DNA of 64,000 nucleotides from JAICMB01 sp035295125. GTDB lineage: Bacteria > Acidobacteriota > Terriglobia > Bryobacterales > Bryobacteraceae. Where the stretch lies: positions 1 through 64,000 of the forward strand of contig DATGJP010000008.1 of the NCBI GenBank assembly GCA_035295125.1. Direction: 5' to 3'. The notes under the pieces were generated by a model, which saw only the letters and a list, made by a program, of their open reading frames with translations, was not told where the DNA came from and made no database searches. Positions 9,109 to 18,052 of this stretch are shown piece by piece; positions within the stretch are counted from its first letter, which is position 1; every line of letters begins with the position of its first letter. Position numbers and translations under genes: made by a program.

Positions 9109-9756
9109 ATGCTTCTCGAACAAGTGCAGTCTCTTACCGACGAGCAGGTGGTGGAACGCGTCCGCCAGGGCGAAACCTGGCTTTACGAGCTGCTCATGCG
9201 GCGCTACAACCAGCGCCTCTACCGCATCACGCGATCGGTCCTGAACGACAGCGCCGAGGCTGAAGATGTGATGCAGGATGCCTGGGTAAGAGCCTACGAG
9301 CATCTCGATCAGTTCGCCGGGAAAGCCAAATTTGCCACCTGGGTCACCAGGATCGCGCTCTACGGGGCGCTGGCACGTGCCCGCGAGCGGCGACGCTCGG
9401 ACGGACAGGAGTTGTTGGATATGGGGATTTTCGAATCGAAGCAGCGTAGTCCCGAACGGCAGGCCATCGACAGCGAATTGCGCGATCTGCTGGAGTCGGC
9501 GGTGGACGAACTGCCGGAGGTCTATCGGTCCGTATTCGTGCTGCGCGAGATCGAGAGCCTGAGCACCGCTGAGACGGCCGAATGCCTCGAATTAAGCGAA
9601 GAAGCGGTGAAAACCCGGCTCCATCGCTCGCGCGCGATCCTGCGCCGTATTCTGTTCGAACGCGCCGGTCTGGCAACCGCCGATTCCTTCCGGTTCCTGG
9701 GGACCCGCTGCGACCGCATGGTTGCCCGAGTCATGGAACGCATCCACAAGCTGTAG
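9109..9756 (+). CDS. ECF-type RNA polymerase sigma factor
   Basis: A 215-residue sigma-70 family protein. Region 2 (about 25-95) has LLMRRYNQRLYRITRSVL, EDVMQDAWVRAYEHL and FATWVTRIALYGAL. Region 4 (about 130-185) has LPEVYRSVFVLREIESLS and a helix-turn-helix LELSEEAVKTRLHRSR. The roughly 25-residue tail after region 4 ends VARVMERIHKL and may be regulatory. It is followed 50 bases later by a second ECF sigma gene. No anti-sigma gene directly follows this one, so it may share the one at 10370 or be controlled through its tail. Confidence 0.93.
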   Translation: MLLEQVQSLTDEQVVERVRQGETWLYELLMRRYNQRLYRITRSVLNDSAEAEDVMQDAWVRAYEHLDQFAGKAKFATWVTRIALYGALARARERRRSDGQELLDMGIFESKQRSPERQAIDSELRDLLESAVDELPEVYRSVFVLREIESLSTAETAECLELSEEAVKTRLHRSRAILRRILFERAGLATADSFRFLGTRCDRMVARVMERIHKL

Positions 9757-9806
9757 TTTTCTCTCAACGTTTCTGGCGCTTCCGCAGTTTATATGTATGA
9801 ACGTGG

Positions 9807-10373
9807 ATGATGCCGGGAATGACATTGGCGATCGGGAGTTCAGCTAGCTTGCTGGACCAGGCCCGCGCGGGTGACCTCGAAGCCTTCGAGCAGCTCGTTC
9901 GCGACCACGAGCGGGCCGTGCTCGGTACGGCCTTGCGCTTAACCGGCCGCCTGGAGGATGCCCAGGACGCGGCGCAGGAAGCATTCCTGCGGCTGTATCG
10001 CAACCTGAAAAAGATCCAGAGCGAGACCGAAGTCCGGTCGTGGCTGTGCCGGGTCACCATCAATGTCTGCCACGATATGCGGCGGCGCAAGCGGCCCACG
10101 GCCGACCTGGCCGATTACGACCCGGCAAGCAGCGCTCCGGATCCGGAAATGTCGTTTCTCGACATGCAGCGGGGCGAACTGGTTGCCAAAGGCCTCCAGA
10201 CCCTTCCGGAGAAGGAGCGCCAGGCGGTGGTGCTGCGCGATGTCCAGGGCCTGTCCACCCGGGAAGTGGCGGAGATTCTGGGATCGTCGGAAGTCACGGT
10301 CCGTTCCCAGATCTGCGTGGCGCGGATGAAGTTGAAGAAGTTTACAGACAAGTACCTGAGGAAGAAGTCATGA
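9807..10373 (+). CDS. ECF-type RNA polymerase sigma factor (second)
   Basis: A 188-residue ECF sigma factor. Region 2 includes AFEQLVRDHERAVLGTALRL, DAQDAAQEAFLRLYRNL and VRSWLCRVTINVCHD. Region 4 includes LPEKERQAVVLRDVQGLS and a helix-turn-helix around REVAEILGSSEVTVRSQI. Its TGA overlaps the ATG of the zinc-finger anti-sigma gene (ATGA), the usual arrangement for a sigma/anti-sigma pair. The first ATG (9807) was used; ATG codons at 9810 and 9819 are close alternatives. Confidence 0.93.
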   Translation: MMPGMTLAIGSSASLLDQARAGDLEAFEQLVRDHERAVLGTALRLTGRLEDAQDAAQEAFLRLYRNLKKIQSETEVRSWLCRVTINVCHDMRRRKRPTADLADYDPASSAPDPEMSFLDMQRGELVAKGLQTLPEKERQAVVLRDVQGLSTREVAEILGSSEVTVRSQICVARMKLKKFTDKYLRKKS

Positions 10374-10870
10374 AGTGTTCGGATTGTCAGTTGAGGATCG
10401 CGTCGGAATTCGTCGATTCCGCGGTGGCCGAACATCTGGCGGGCTGCGGGGAATGCCGGGAATTTGCCGAAGAAATGGCGAAGAACCAGGAGGCCCTGCG
10501 ATCGGTCCACCTCGACCCCGCGGCGCTGACCGCGGTACGGGCTCGGGTGATGGCCGGGATTCGGCCCCGACGGCGGTTTGGCTGGGTGTGGGAGCTCGTC
10601 CCGGCAGCGGTTGCGGTCGCTTTCGCGGCGGTGATGCTATGGCCGAAAGCGCCGCAGATCGGCCGGCCGGACCCCGTGGTCTTCGCGAAACACGTGCCGG
10701 ACGTGCCGGTGCCGGCTCCAGCGCCGGCCCGACGCATTGAGCCCGCCCGGGTACCTGCGCCTCGTCGCGATTTCGCCCGCGCCGCCCACACCCTGCGAAT
10801 GGAAATCGAAACCGGCGATCCGAACGTGAAGATTATTTGGCTGATTGATGAAAAAGGAGAATCCTTATGA
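10370..10870 (+). CDS. Zinc-finger anti-sigma factor, single membrane span
   Basis: A 166-residue protein starting at the ATG that overlaps the sigma stop. The cytoplasmic N-terminus carries a ZAS-type zinc site: C3, C6, then H22 with C26 and C29 in HLAGCGEC. A membrane helix lies at about 74-92 (WELVPAAVAVAFAAVML). A Pro/Ala/Arg-rich periplasmic stretch and an acidic C-terminus with IIWLIDEKGESL follow. The domain order is that of membrane anti-sigma factors that hold a cognate ECF sigma until a periplasmic signal arrives. Its stop overlaps the ATG of the next gene (ATGA), which points to that product as its partner. Confidence 0.88.
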   Translation: MKCSDCQLRIASEFVDSAVAEHLAGCGECREFAEEMAKNQEALRSVHLDPAALTAVRARVMAGIRPRRRFGWVWELVPAAVAVAFAAVMLWPKAPQIGRPDPVVFAKHVPDVPVPAPAPARRIEPARVPAPRRDFARAAHTLRMEIETGDPNVKIIWLIDEKGESL

Positions 10871-11583
10871 GGAAGTTGATCGTAACGGCGATTTTGGCAG
10901 CCCTGGCGTTGAGCGCTGCCGACAGTATTCAAAAGATGGTGCCGGTGAAGAACGCCAACGCGCACAGTGTCTGGTTGACGCTGCGGGAAGTCATGAAAAA
11001 CACTCCCATCGTGAGCACGGAATACCAAAGCAATATCGTCCTGAGCGGACCGCCGGAGGTCGTAAACGGGGCCGAGCAGCTAATTAAGAGCCTGGACGTG
11101 GCCGGCCCGCGCGAACGGACTATCGAGTTGACCGGGTACATTATCCTCGCCTCACAACGAGCCGGCGAACAGACTGCTGTTCCCCCGGAACTCGAACCCG
11201 TGCTCAAGCAATTCCGTTCCGTTCTTTCGTACAAAACATTTCGGGTCCTGGACACGCTGATTCTTCACGGGCGCGCTGGGGGTCACAGGGTCGACACATC
11301 CGGTGTGCTGGCACTGCCAAACACGCCAGGTGTTCCCACTTATGGTTTCGGCTTCTTTTCTGCGGACGTGATGGAGGGCTCGATCCGCTTCTCCGAGTTG
11401 CGTCTCTCAGTCCGAATACCGACCGGGGAGAAGGACGAAAAGGGCGAGCCGAGATCCGGCCTAGTCAACATAGGCACCGACGTCGACGTGAAGCCCGGCC
11501 AGAAAGTCGCCATCGGCAAGGCCAGCTTTAACACCTCCGGCGACGCCATCATTCTCGTGATTTCCGCTAACGTAGTGGATTGA
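10867..11583 (+). CDS. Exported protein with secretin N-domain-like part, coupled to sigma/anti-sigma pair
   Basis: A 238-residue protein with a signal peptide (MRKLIVTAILAALALSAAD). Residues about 27-80 (VKNANAHSVWLTLREVM, NIVLSGPPEVVNGAEQLI, SLDV) resemble the ring-building N1/N2 domains of secretins, but no secretin pore domain follows. The C-terminal half (FSELRLSVRIP, NIGTDVDVKPGQKVAIGKA) is beta-rich, like proteins with a secretin gate-like fold. It overlaps the anti-sigma gene by 4 bases and the next gene by TTGA. A periplasmic sensor or substrate of the anti-sigma factor is inferred from the coupling alone. Confidence 0.72.
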   Translation: MRKLIVTAILAALALSAADSIQKMVPVKNANAHSVWLTLREVMKNTPIVSTEYQSNIVLSGPPEVVNGAEQLIKSLDVAGPRERTIELTGYIILASQRAGEQTAVPPELEPVLKQFRSVLSYKTFRVLDTLILHGRAGGHRVDTSGVLALPNTPGVPTYGFGFFSADVMEGSIRFSELRLSVRIPTGEKDEKGEPRSGLVNIGTDVDVKPGQKVAIGKASFNTSGDAIILVISANVVD

Positions 11584-13001
11584 TCCACCGATTCCTTGCC
11601 ATCGACTTGGGCGCCGAAAGCGGTCGCGCAATTCTCGGCGCCCTGGACGACGGAAAACTCACCCTTCAGGAAATCCATCGCTTCCAAAACACGCCGGTGC
11701 GTCTCCCAGCAGGCCTTTATTGGGACACGCTCCGGCTTTTTCATGAGATCCGCCACGCCCTGACGATCTGCGGCCGCGAGCGAAACTTGAAGCTCGACGG
11801 CATCGGCATCGACACCTGGGGCGTCGACTTCGGCCTGCTCGGTTCGGATGGGGCACTCGTCGATAATCCCCGCCACTATCGCGATGCGCGCAACAACGAA
11901 ATGCTGGAGAAAACATTCGCCGCTGTCCCACGCGAAGAGATCTTCCGTCAGACTGGCATCCAGTTCATGCAGCTCAATTCGCTCTGTCAGTTGTACGCGA
12001 TGAAGCTGGCCAACTCGCCCGCCCTCGACTCCGCTCACACGCTGCTCTTCATGCCCGACCTGTTCAATTACTGGCTCACGGGCCGGCCCTGCGTGGAACT
12101 GACGATCGCGAGTACATCGCAATTCTATAATCCGACCGCGAAGGACTGGGCACGCGACCTCCTGAAGCGACTGAACCTTCCCGCCGGCATCCTGCCCCAA
12201 ACCGTACCTCCCGGAACGAATCTTGGCCCGCTGCTACCCGAAGTCGCCGAATCGACCGGCCTCGCCCCGGGAACGCCGGTATACGCAACCGCCTGCCACG
12301 ACACAGCCTCCGCGGTAGCCGCCGTGCCGTCTGAGGGCCGCCACTGGTGCTACATCAGCTCCGGCACCTGGTCGCTGATGGGCGTCGAATCCGACACGCC
12401 GGTCATCAACCACCAGTCCCTCGCCCTGAACTTCACCAACGAAATCGGAGCTGCCGGCAAGATCCGGCTCCTGAAGAACATTCCCGGCCTATGGCTGCTC
12501 CAGGAATGCCGCCGCGACTGGGCCCTGCACGGCCGCGAGTACGGTTATGCCGACCTCGCCCTCTTTGCCGCCGACACTGAATCGAATGGCACCGTCCTCG
12601 ATCTCGACGCTTTCTCCGAACCCGGCAACATGCCCGCCCGCATCGCCGAGTACTGTCGTAAAACACATCAGACGATCCCGCAAGGTCCCGGCCAGATCTG
12701 CCGCGTCATCCTGGAAAGCCTGGCCGCAACTTACAAGAACGTGTTGGACAAGCTCGAAACCCTAACCAGCCGTCGTTTCGAGACGATCCACATCGTCGGG
12801 GGAGGCTCGCAGAACACCCTGCTCAATCAGCTCGCCGCGGACGCCACCGGCCGCACCGTCATCGCAGGACCAGTCGAAGCCACCGCCGCCGGCAACATCC
12901 TCGTTCAGGCCATCGGCGCCGGAATCGTCTCCGGACTGGACGAAGCCCGCGATATTGCGCGTCAGTCGTTTACTTTAACGTCATATTCTCGGCGAACTTG
13001 A
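11580..13001 (+). CDS. rhaB: Rhamnulokinase
   Basis: A 473-residue FGGY-family carbohydrate kinase that phosphorylates L-rhamnulose at O1. The N-terminal ATPase motif IDLGAESGRAILG is characteristic of RhaB. WDTLRLFHEIRHAL, IGIDTWGVDFGLL, YATACHDTASAVAAVP, YISSGTWSLMGVE and the C-terminal IHIVGGGSQNTLLNQLAADATGR follow. The start is a TTG that overlaps the stop of the preceding exported protein. No isomerase or aldolase of rhamnose breakdown is in the window, so the pathway partners must be elsewhere. Confidence 0.93.
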   Translation: MIHRFLAIDLGAESGRAILGALDDGKLTLQEIHRFQNTPVRLPAGLYWDTLRLFHEIRHALTICGRERNLKLDGIGIDTWGVDFGLLGSDGALVDNPRHYRDARNNEMLEKTFAAVPREEIFRQTGIQFMQLNSLCQLYAMKLANSPALDSAHTLLFMPDLFNYWLTGRPCVELTIASTSQFYNPTAKDWARDLLKRLNLPAGILPQTVPPGTNLGPLLPEVAESTGLAPGTPVYATACHDTASAVAAVPSEGRHWCYISSGTWSLMGVESDTPVINHQSLALNFTNEIGAAGKIRLLKNIPGLWLLQECRRDWALHGREYGYADLALFAADTESNGTVLDLDAFSEPGNMPARIAEYCRKTHQTIPQGPGQICRVILESLAATYKNVLDKLETLTSRRFETIHIVGGGSQNTLLNQLAADATGRTVIAGPVEATAAGNILVQAIGAGIVSGLDEARDIARQSFTLTSYSRRT

Positions 13002-13023
13002 ACCGGTTGGCGTCTGAACAGTT

Positions 13024-14505
13024 ATGAAACTGTATTGCCTGCTCCTTGTCGCGGCTGTTGCGCCCCTCTGGTGCCAGACTCAGTTGACTGTCTACAACCA
13101 GAACTTCGCGGCCGTCAAAGAGAGGCGCGTTCTCGACCTTAAGAGCGGCTCGAATGAAGTGCGGGTGAGCGATATCACCGCACATCTGGAACCTGATTCC
13201 GTAGTATTGCGCGACATTCAGCAACCCGACGGCGTTCGGATTCTGGAACAGAACTACGAAGGGGATCCGCTGAGCCAGGATCTGCTGCTGCTGAAATCTG
13301 AAGGCAAGGTGATCGACTTCCAAATCACCAACCCGCAGACCGGTGAGAAACGAATCGTTCGGGGCCGCATTCTGCGCAGCGGCTACGTCCCCCATTTCGA
13401 AGCGATGCAGCAGTATGGCCAGCAGTACGCCGCCGCGCAGATGGCCACCGCGCGGGCCGAACAACCCATTGTCGAGGTCGACGGTAAAGTGCAGTTCGGC
13501 CTTCCCGGCACACCGGTCTTCCCCGGGCTCGACCCGGCATCGTTTCTCAAGCCGACTCTTTTGTGGCGCCTGCTCTCCGACCGTGCCGGCAGCCACCAGG
13601 TGGAATTCTCCTATCTCACGGGCGGAATGCGATGGGAGGCGACCTACAATGCCGTCGCGCCCGAGAAAGGCGATACCTTCGACCTGATCGGCTGGGTGAC
13701 CCTCGAAAACATGAGCGGCAAGGATTTTGAGAATTCGTCGGTCAAGTTGATGGCGGGCGACGTAGCGAGGGCACAACCGCAGGAGCGCTTCGCCGTCCGC
13801 GGCATACCGAGCGGCGGGTTCGGTGGCGCCCAACCCCCCGTCACCGAACGCGAATTCGACGAATATCACCTCTACACTCTCGCCCGCCCCACAACCCTCC
13901 TCGACCGCGAAGTCAAACAGGTCGAATTCGTCCGCGCCGCCGGCGTCCCTGCCAAGCGCATTTACGTCTACGACGGCCTCCGCCTCGATCCCCAGTACCT
14001 CAACAACCAATATGCCCTGCGCACCGAGAACTACGGCTCCACTTCCAACACCAAAGTCTGGGTTATGCTCGAATTCAAAAACTCCGACGCTGCCCACCTC
14101 GGCATGCCTCTACCGAAAGGCAAAGTGAAAATGTACCGCCGCGACAACGACGGCCGAAACGAGTTCACCGGCGAAGATCAAATCGACCACACGCCCAAAG
14201 ACGAAACCATCCGCCTCCGCAGCGGCAATGCCTTCGACGTCGTCGGCGAGCGCCGCCAAACCACCTTCAACAGCGACCAGGGCCGCCGCCAGACCACCGA
14301 ATCCTTCGAAATTAAGGTCCGCAACCACAAATCCGAGCCCGTCGAAGTCCGCGTTGTCGAGCATATGTATCGCTGGCTGGAATGGGACGTTATCCAAAAA
14401 TCGATGGATTTCAATCGCCCCGACGCCCGCACCATCGAGTTCCATCCTGCCTTGGCCGCGAACGGCGAGGCCGTGATTACCTACACCGTCCGGTATTCCT
14501 GGTGA
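13024..14505 (+). CDS. Secreted DUF4139-family protein
   Basis: A 493-residue protein with a signal peptide (MKLYCLLLVAAVAPLWCQ). It opens with a beta-rich N-terminal region (VYNQNFAAVKERRVLDLKSG) as in the DUF4139/DUF4140 family. The DUF4139 part spans about 190-490: YLTGGMRWEATYNA, GWVTLENMSGKDFENSSVKL, FRIPTTLLDREVKQVEF-like blocks, MPLPKGKVKMYRRD and VVEHMYRWLEWDVI. The family is common in bacteria with no established function; a beta-sandwich periplasmic protein is likely. It starts 22 bases after rhaB, so cotranscription is possible. Confidence 0.88.
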   Translation: MKLYCLLLVAAVAPLWCQTQLTVYNQNFAAVKERRVLDLKSGSNEVRVSDITAHLEPDSVVLRDIQQPDGVRILEQNYEGDPLSQDLLLLKSEGKVIDFQITNPQTGEKRIVRGRILRSGYVPHFEAMQQYGQQYAAAQMATARAEQPIVEVDGKVQFGLPGTPVFPGLDPASFLKPTLLWRLLSDRAGSHQVEFSYLTGGMRWEATYNAVAPEKGDTFDLIGWVTLENMSGKDFENSSVKLMAGDVARAQPQERFAVRGIPSGGFGGAQPPVTEREFDEYHLYTLARPTTLLDREVKQVEFVRAAGVPAKRIYVYDGLRLDPQYLNNQYALRTENYGSTSNTKVWVMLEFKNSDAAHLGMPLPKGKVKMYRRDNDGRNEFTGEDQIDHTPKDETIRLRSGNAFDVVGERRQTTFNSDQGRRQTTESFEIKVRNHKSEPVEVRVVEHMYRWLEWDVIQKSMDFNRPDARTIEFHPALAANGEAVITYTVRYSW

Positions 14506-14528
14506 CCGAATCGCTAAAATAGTGGTTC

Positions 14529-15713
14529 ATGCCGCAGAAACGCATTGGGATTCTTACAGGCGGTGGCGACGTCCCCGGCCTTAATTCCGTCATCAAAGAA
14601 GTCACCTATCGAGGCACCGAGCACGACTGCGAGGTAGTTGGCATCCGGCGTGGTTGGGAAGGACTCACCCACGTCAACCTCGACGACCCCGCGAGTGAGA
14701 AACTGTACATTCTCCCGCTGACGCGCCAGAATACGCGCACCATCGATCGCACCGGCGGAACTTACCTGCATAGCAGCCGCACCAATCCGCTGAAGATGAA
14801 AAAGCTCCCCGAGTTTCTCGCCGGTGAGGATTTCCCCAGCGCGCAGTCGACCAAGGGCGGCGTGGCATCGACCGTCTTCGACATGAGCAAACAGGTTCTG
14901 AAAAACCTCGAAAGGCTCCGGCTCGATTACCTGATCGCCATTGGCGGCGACGATACCTTGAGCTACGCCGCGCATCTCGACCGGCTCGGCATGAAAGTCG
15001 TCGCTGTGCCGAAAACGATGGACAACGATGTGCGCAACACCGAGTACTGCATCGGATTCTCCACCGCCGTCACCCGCGCCACCGACGCCATAACACGCCA
15101 GCGCACTACGGTCGGTTCCCACGAGCGCATCGGCATCTTCCGCGTATTCGGCCGCGATGCCGGGTACACCGCCCTCTACACCGCTTACGTCACCTCCATT
15201 CGCTGCTGCATTCCGGAATACAAGGTGAATCTCGAGCGCCTCATCGATTTGCTGGTCACCGACAAAAAGAACAACCCCAGCAATTATTGTTTGCTCGTCA
15301 TCTCCGAGGGCGCCGAATGGGAGGGCTATAAGACTCAGGAGTACGGCGAAGCCGACGCCTTCGGCCATCGCAAAAAAATGAACGTCGCCGAAGTGCTCAG
15401 CGACGAGATCAAGAAGCGTACCAGCGATGAGACCATCGTCAGCGACTTGACCTACGATCTGCGCAGCGGCGCTCCGGATTTTGTGGACAAGCTCGTCGCC
15501 AACACCTTCGGCACCATGGCGCTCGATGCCGTTCTCGGGAACAAGAGCGGTCTGATGGCCGCCCTCGTCAACGGCTGCTACACCATGATGCCGATCCCCG
15601 ATCCGAAACTCGGACCGCGCAAGGTCGATATTGCCTCGATGTACAACACCGAGCGCTATCGCCCGAATTACGAGAACAAGACCGGGCTGCCCATCTTCCT
15701 GACGCGGGCCTGA
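14529..15713 (+). CDS. 6-phosphofructokinase family, residues of the pyrophosphate-dependent type
   Basis: A 394-residue phosphofructokinase: ILTGGGDVPGLN near the start, IGGDDT at about 138-143, PKTMDNDV at about 161-168, and the substrate loop GRDAGYTALYTAY. At the two positions that separate phosphoryl donors in this family, the protein has Asp142 (Gly in ATP enzymes) and Lys162 (Gly in ATP enzymes). That combination is the known signature of pyrophosphate-dependent enzymes. It therefore probably phosphorylates fructose 6-phosphate reversibly with PPi. The stop overlaps the next start by one base (TGATG). Confidence 0.9.
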   Translation: MPQKRIGILTGGGDVPGLNSVIKEVTYRGTEHDCEVVGIRRGWEGLTHVNLDDPASEKLYILPLTRQNTRTIDRTGGTYLHSSRTNPLKMKKLPEFLAGEDFPSAQSTKGGVASTVFDMSKQVLKNLERLRLDYLIAIGGDDTLSYAAHLDRLGMKVVAVPKTMDNDVRNTEYCIGFSTAVTRATDAITRQRTTVGSHERIGIFRVFGRDAGYTALYTAYVTSIRCCIPEYKVNLERLIDLLVTDKKNNPSNYCLLVISEGAEWEGYKTQEYGEADAFGHRKKMNVAEVLSDEIKKRTSDETIVSDLTYDLRSGAPDFVDKLVANTFGTMALDAVLGNKSGLMAALVNGCYTMMPIPDPKLGPRKVDIASMYNTERYRPNYENKTGLPIFLTRA

Positions 15714-16339
15714 TGCGCCCATTCTGGAAGCGGAAGCCGCCGCCAACGGATCTGCGCGAGATCATCGAACATTTCGACGAAGCCGCCCAGGACGAGGAGA
15801 ATTTCCCCTCCACCATCGATCCGCGGATTTACCACGTTCAGTTGCTGATCGAGTACTTCGGCGACCTGAACGGCCGCAGCGCACTCGATGCCGGAAGCGG
15901 CAAAGGCCGGTTTTCCCGCGTCCTGAAGGAGCAGTTCCCGCAGGCGAGTCTCACCGCCTTCGATCTCTCGGCCGCGATGCTGCATTTCGTGCCCGAAGGG
16001 ATCGAGCGCTGCCAGGGCTCCCTCACGTCGCTTCCGTTCCAGACCGCCGCGTTCGACTGCGCCTTCGCCATCGAATCCCTCGAGCACGCCGTCGACGTGG
16101 AATCCGCGGTCGCCGACCTGTGCCGGGTCGTTAAGGCCGGCGGGCAAGTCGTGGTAATCGACAAAAACGCGGACCACTGGGGACGCCTAAAGACCCCGGC
16201 CTGGGAAAAGTGGTTCGATCGGAAGGCAATGGAGAAACTGCTGGGGCGGCACTGCCAGGAAGTGTCAAGCCGCCCCATTTCCTACTGGGAAGACGTCGCG
16301 CCCGACGGGTTATTTTTCGCCTGGTTAGCCCGCAAATAG
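15713..16339 (+). CDS. Class I SAM-dependent methyltransferase
   Basis: A 208-residue Rossmann methyltransferase. The SAM-binding motif I reads ALDAGSGKGRFSRVL (about 60-74), with an acidic motif II (LTAFDLSAAML), motif IV (FDCAFAIESLEHAVD) and motif VI (LCRVVKAGGQVVVIDKN). This is the Methyltransf_11 pattern. The substrate is not apparent. Its one-base overlap with the phosphofructokinase stop shows translational coupling but not a shared pathway. Confidence 0.9.
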   Translation: MRPFWKRKPPPTDLREIIEHFDEAAQDEENFPSTIDPRIYHVQLLIEYFGDLNGRSALDAGSGKGRFSRVLKEQFPQASLTAFDLSAAMLHFVPEGIERCQGSLTSLPFQTAAFDCAFAIESLEHAVDVESAVADLCRVVKAGGQVVVIDKNADHWGRLKTPAWEKWFDRKAMEKLLGRHCQEVSSRPISYWEDVAPDGLFFAWLARK

Positions 16340-16353
16340 CGCAAAATCCCCCA

Positions 16354-16443
16354 TGTGGAAGGGTGGAGCAGGCATTCAGCCATCGCCTGTCCCACCTTTG
16401 TGTTGCGCGAGGCAGCTTGGTGGGCAGGCGGTTTCGCCTGCCC
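16354..16443. repeat. Dispersed repeat with strong terminal hairpin
   Basis: The element opens TGTGGAAGGGTGGAGCAGGC just after the methyltransferase stop. It contains GCAGCTTGGTGGGCAGG and ends in a hairpin at 16422-16443: GGGCAGGCG, loop GTTT, CGCCTGCCC, a 9-bp perfect stem. This is the best preserved copy of the family and lies between two convergent genes. Confidence 0.7.
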
Positions 16444-16457
16444 GCTCAGGCTGAAAC

Positions 16458-17375
16458 CTACTTCCGCGGCCCAAGCTCCTGCGAAATCGCGTAAGCATAC
16501 TGCTTCGCCGGATCCTGGAACTGCCCCGGAATCGCCTCCGCCTGCTTCGCAAATGCCAGAGCTTCCTTCTTCCGCCCCAAATCGTTCATCGGCCGGGCGA
16601 TGTTGTAATTGGCAATCGCAAGATAATACAAAGTCCCGCCGTTCAGCGTATTATCACCCTTTACCAACGGCAGAGCCGCACGCAGAGCCCTATCGCCCTG
16701 AATAAACTTCTGCTCCGTCGTATACGATAACCCCGCGATGTAATACCCCCGCGCTGCCAACGCATTCTTGCGCTTATCCCAATCCTCCGCCGACACGCCC
16801 TGCGGTTTGGCCTTGGTCGTCACGACACTAGCCAGCTTATTGCCGTAAGTGGCAGCTTTCTCCCACTGCTTCCGCGTCATGTAGCCATCCGCCAGAATGG
16901 CGAGCAAATCCTCGTTTGACGAAGCCTTGCCAATCACCTTCTCGGCAAACGGAAAGCCTTTACCCGGCTTCGAGTCCTCGAGCGCCGTCGCATATGAGGA
17001 ATACAGATCGGGTAGATACTTGCTATCCGGCGCCGCCTTGTCGAGGGTTTCATACAGATCGATCAATTTCGCATGATCCTCTTCCTTCAGCGCCATGGTG
17101 CACAAAGCATACTCAGCATACGTACCGGAGCTTTTCGCGAACTCCACGCGCCCTTTGATCGATTCGGCATCCGTTTGGGCGCCGGGCTCCTTCTCGGGAG
17201 CCTTGATCACGGCTCGGGCGAGATTGATTGTCTCAACCGCCCACTTCTTTGTCGCGTCGGAATCCTTTTGCTCTTCTGCTGTCTTTAGATTTTGAAAGGC
17301 TGTGTCCAGATTAACGGTTGCGGGGGCCTGCTCTGCCTGGAGCATGAAAGCCACCGCTACGATACTAAGCAGCAT
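16458..17375 (-). CDS. Exported TPR-like helical protein of unknown function
   Basis: A 305-residue protein with a signal peptide (MLLSIVAVAFMLQAEQA). The ATG at 17375 was chosen because AGGAGG lies 6 bases upstream; a TTG one codon earlier is too close to that site. The mature part is helical throughout with tetratricopeptide-like spacing: TAFQNLKTAEEQKDS, EDHAKLIDLYETLDKAAPDS, DGYMTRKQWEKAATYGNKLA, LGRKKEALAFAKQAEAIPG. No catalytic motif is seen. A periplasmic scaffold role is inferred from the fold only. Confidence 0.78.
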   Translation of the reverse strand: MLLSIVAVAFMLQAEQAPATVNLDTAFQNLKTAEEQKDSDATKKWAVETINLARAVIKAPEKEPGAQTDAESIKGRVEFAKSSGTYAEYALCTMALKEEDHAKLIDLYETLDKAAPDSKYLPDLYSSYATALEDSKPGKGFPFAEKVIGKASSNEDLLAILADGYMTRKQWEKAATYGNKLASVVTTKAKPQGVSAEDWDKRKNALAARGYYIAGLSYTTEQKFIQGDRALRAALPLVKGDNTLNGGTLYYLAIANYNIARPMNDLGRKKEALAFAKQAEAIPGQFQDPAKQYAYAISQELGPRK

Positions 17376-17502
17376 CAAACGCCTCCTTGCTTTTTTTACG
17401 TACAGAGATTCGTATGCAATTCTACATCCGATTGAAAAGAATGGGAACGGCCTGCCCCGTAACGGAAACGCCGCCTTAGTTCGCTACACTGAAAGATTGC
17501 CC

Positions 17503-18039
17503 ATGAAAGAACGAGTTCGTTCGACCACGATTCTGACGGTGCGTCGGGACGGCAAGGTCGTTATGGCCGGCGATGGACAGGTCACGCTCGGCAGTGAAGT
17601 CCTCAAGGCGTCCGCGCGCAAGCTGCGCCGCCTTTACAATAACCGCATTCTGGCCGGATTTGCCGGATCTACGGCCGACGCCTTCGCCCTGTTTGCCCGT
17701 TTCGAAGCCAAACTGGAGCAGCACAACGGCAACCTGCCGCGTAGCGTCGTGGAATTGGCCAAGGAATGGCGCACCGACCGCGTGTTGCGGCATCTCGAAG
17801 CTTTGCTGCTCGTTGCCGACAAGGAAAGCACGTTCATCGTCAGCGGAAACGGCGATGTGATTGAGCCGGATAACAATATTGCGGCCATCGGATCGGGCGG
17901 CGCCTTTGCCAAGGCCGCGGCCCTCGCCCTGACGGAGAATACCAGCCTCTCTCCGCGTGACATCGCGGAGAAGGCCATGCTCATCGCGGGCCGCATCTGC
18001 ATCTATACCAACGAGAATTTCATCTACGAGGAGCTGTAA
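17503..18039 (+). CDS. hslV: ATP-dependent protease proteolytic subunit HslV
   Basis: A 178-residue Ntn-type protease subunit. The nucleophile Thr follows a short propeptide (MKERVRS, then TTILTVRRDG). Family blocks GKVVMAGDGQVTLG, RKLRRLYNNRILAGFAGS, ERTDRVLRHLEA-like and GSGGAFAKAAALAL are present. The open frame reaches upstream to 17302, but the start at 17503 gives the standard length. It is followed at 18053 by hslU. The 127-base gap to the divergent TPR-like gene should hold the promoter; I could not name a clear one. Confidence 0.95.
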   Translation: MKERVRSTTILTVRRDGKVVMAGDGQVTLGSEVLKASARKLRRLYNNRILAGFAGSTADAFALFARFEAKLEQHNGNLPRSVVELAKEWRTDRVLRHLEALLLVADKESTFIVSGNGDVIEPDNNIAAIGSGGAFAKAAALALTENTSLSPRDIAEKAMLIAGRICIYTNENFIYEEL

Positions 18040-18052
18040 ACAGGACAACGGA

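Noticed and set aside
9037..9303. N-terminal extension of the YihY frame
   Set aside because: It covers the divergent sigma-factor start, and its translation looks like noise.
10040..10369. Upstream extension of the anti-sigma frame into the second sigma gene
   Set aside because: Low-complexity Arg/Gly-rich translation; the ATG at 10370 overlapping the sigma stop gives the zinc-finger N-terminus.
16422..16443. Rho-independent terminator between methyltransferase and TPR-like genes
   Set aside because: Strong hairpin but no T-tract on either side, and the same core recurs at unrelated sites, so it is listed as a repeat.
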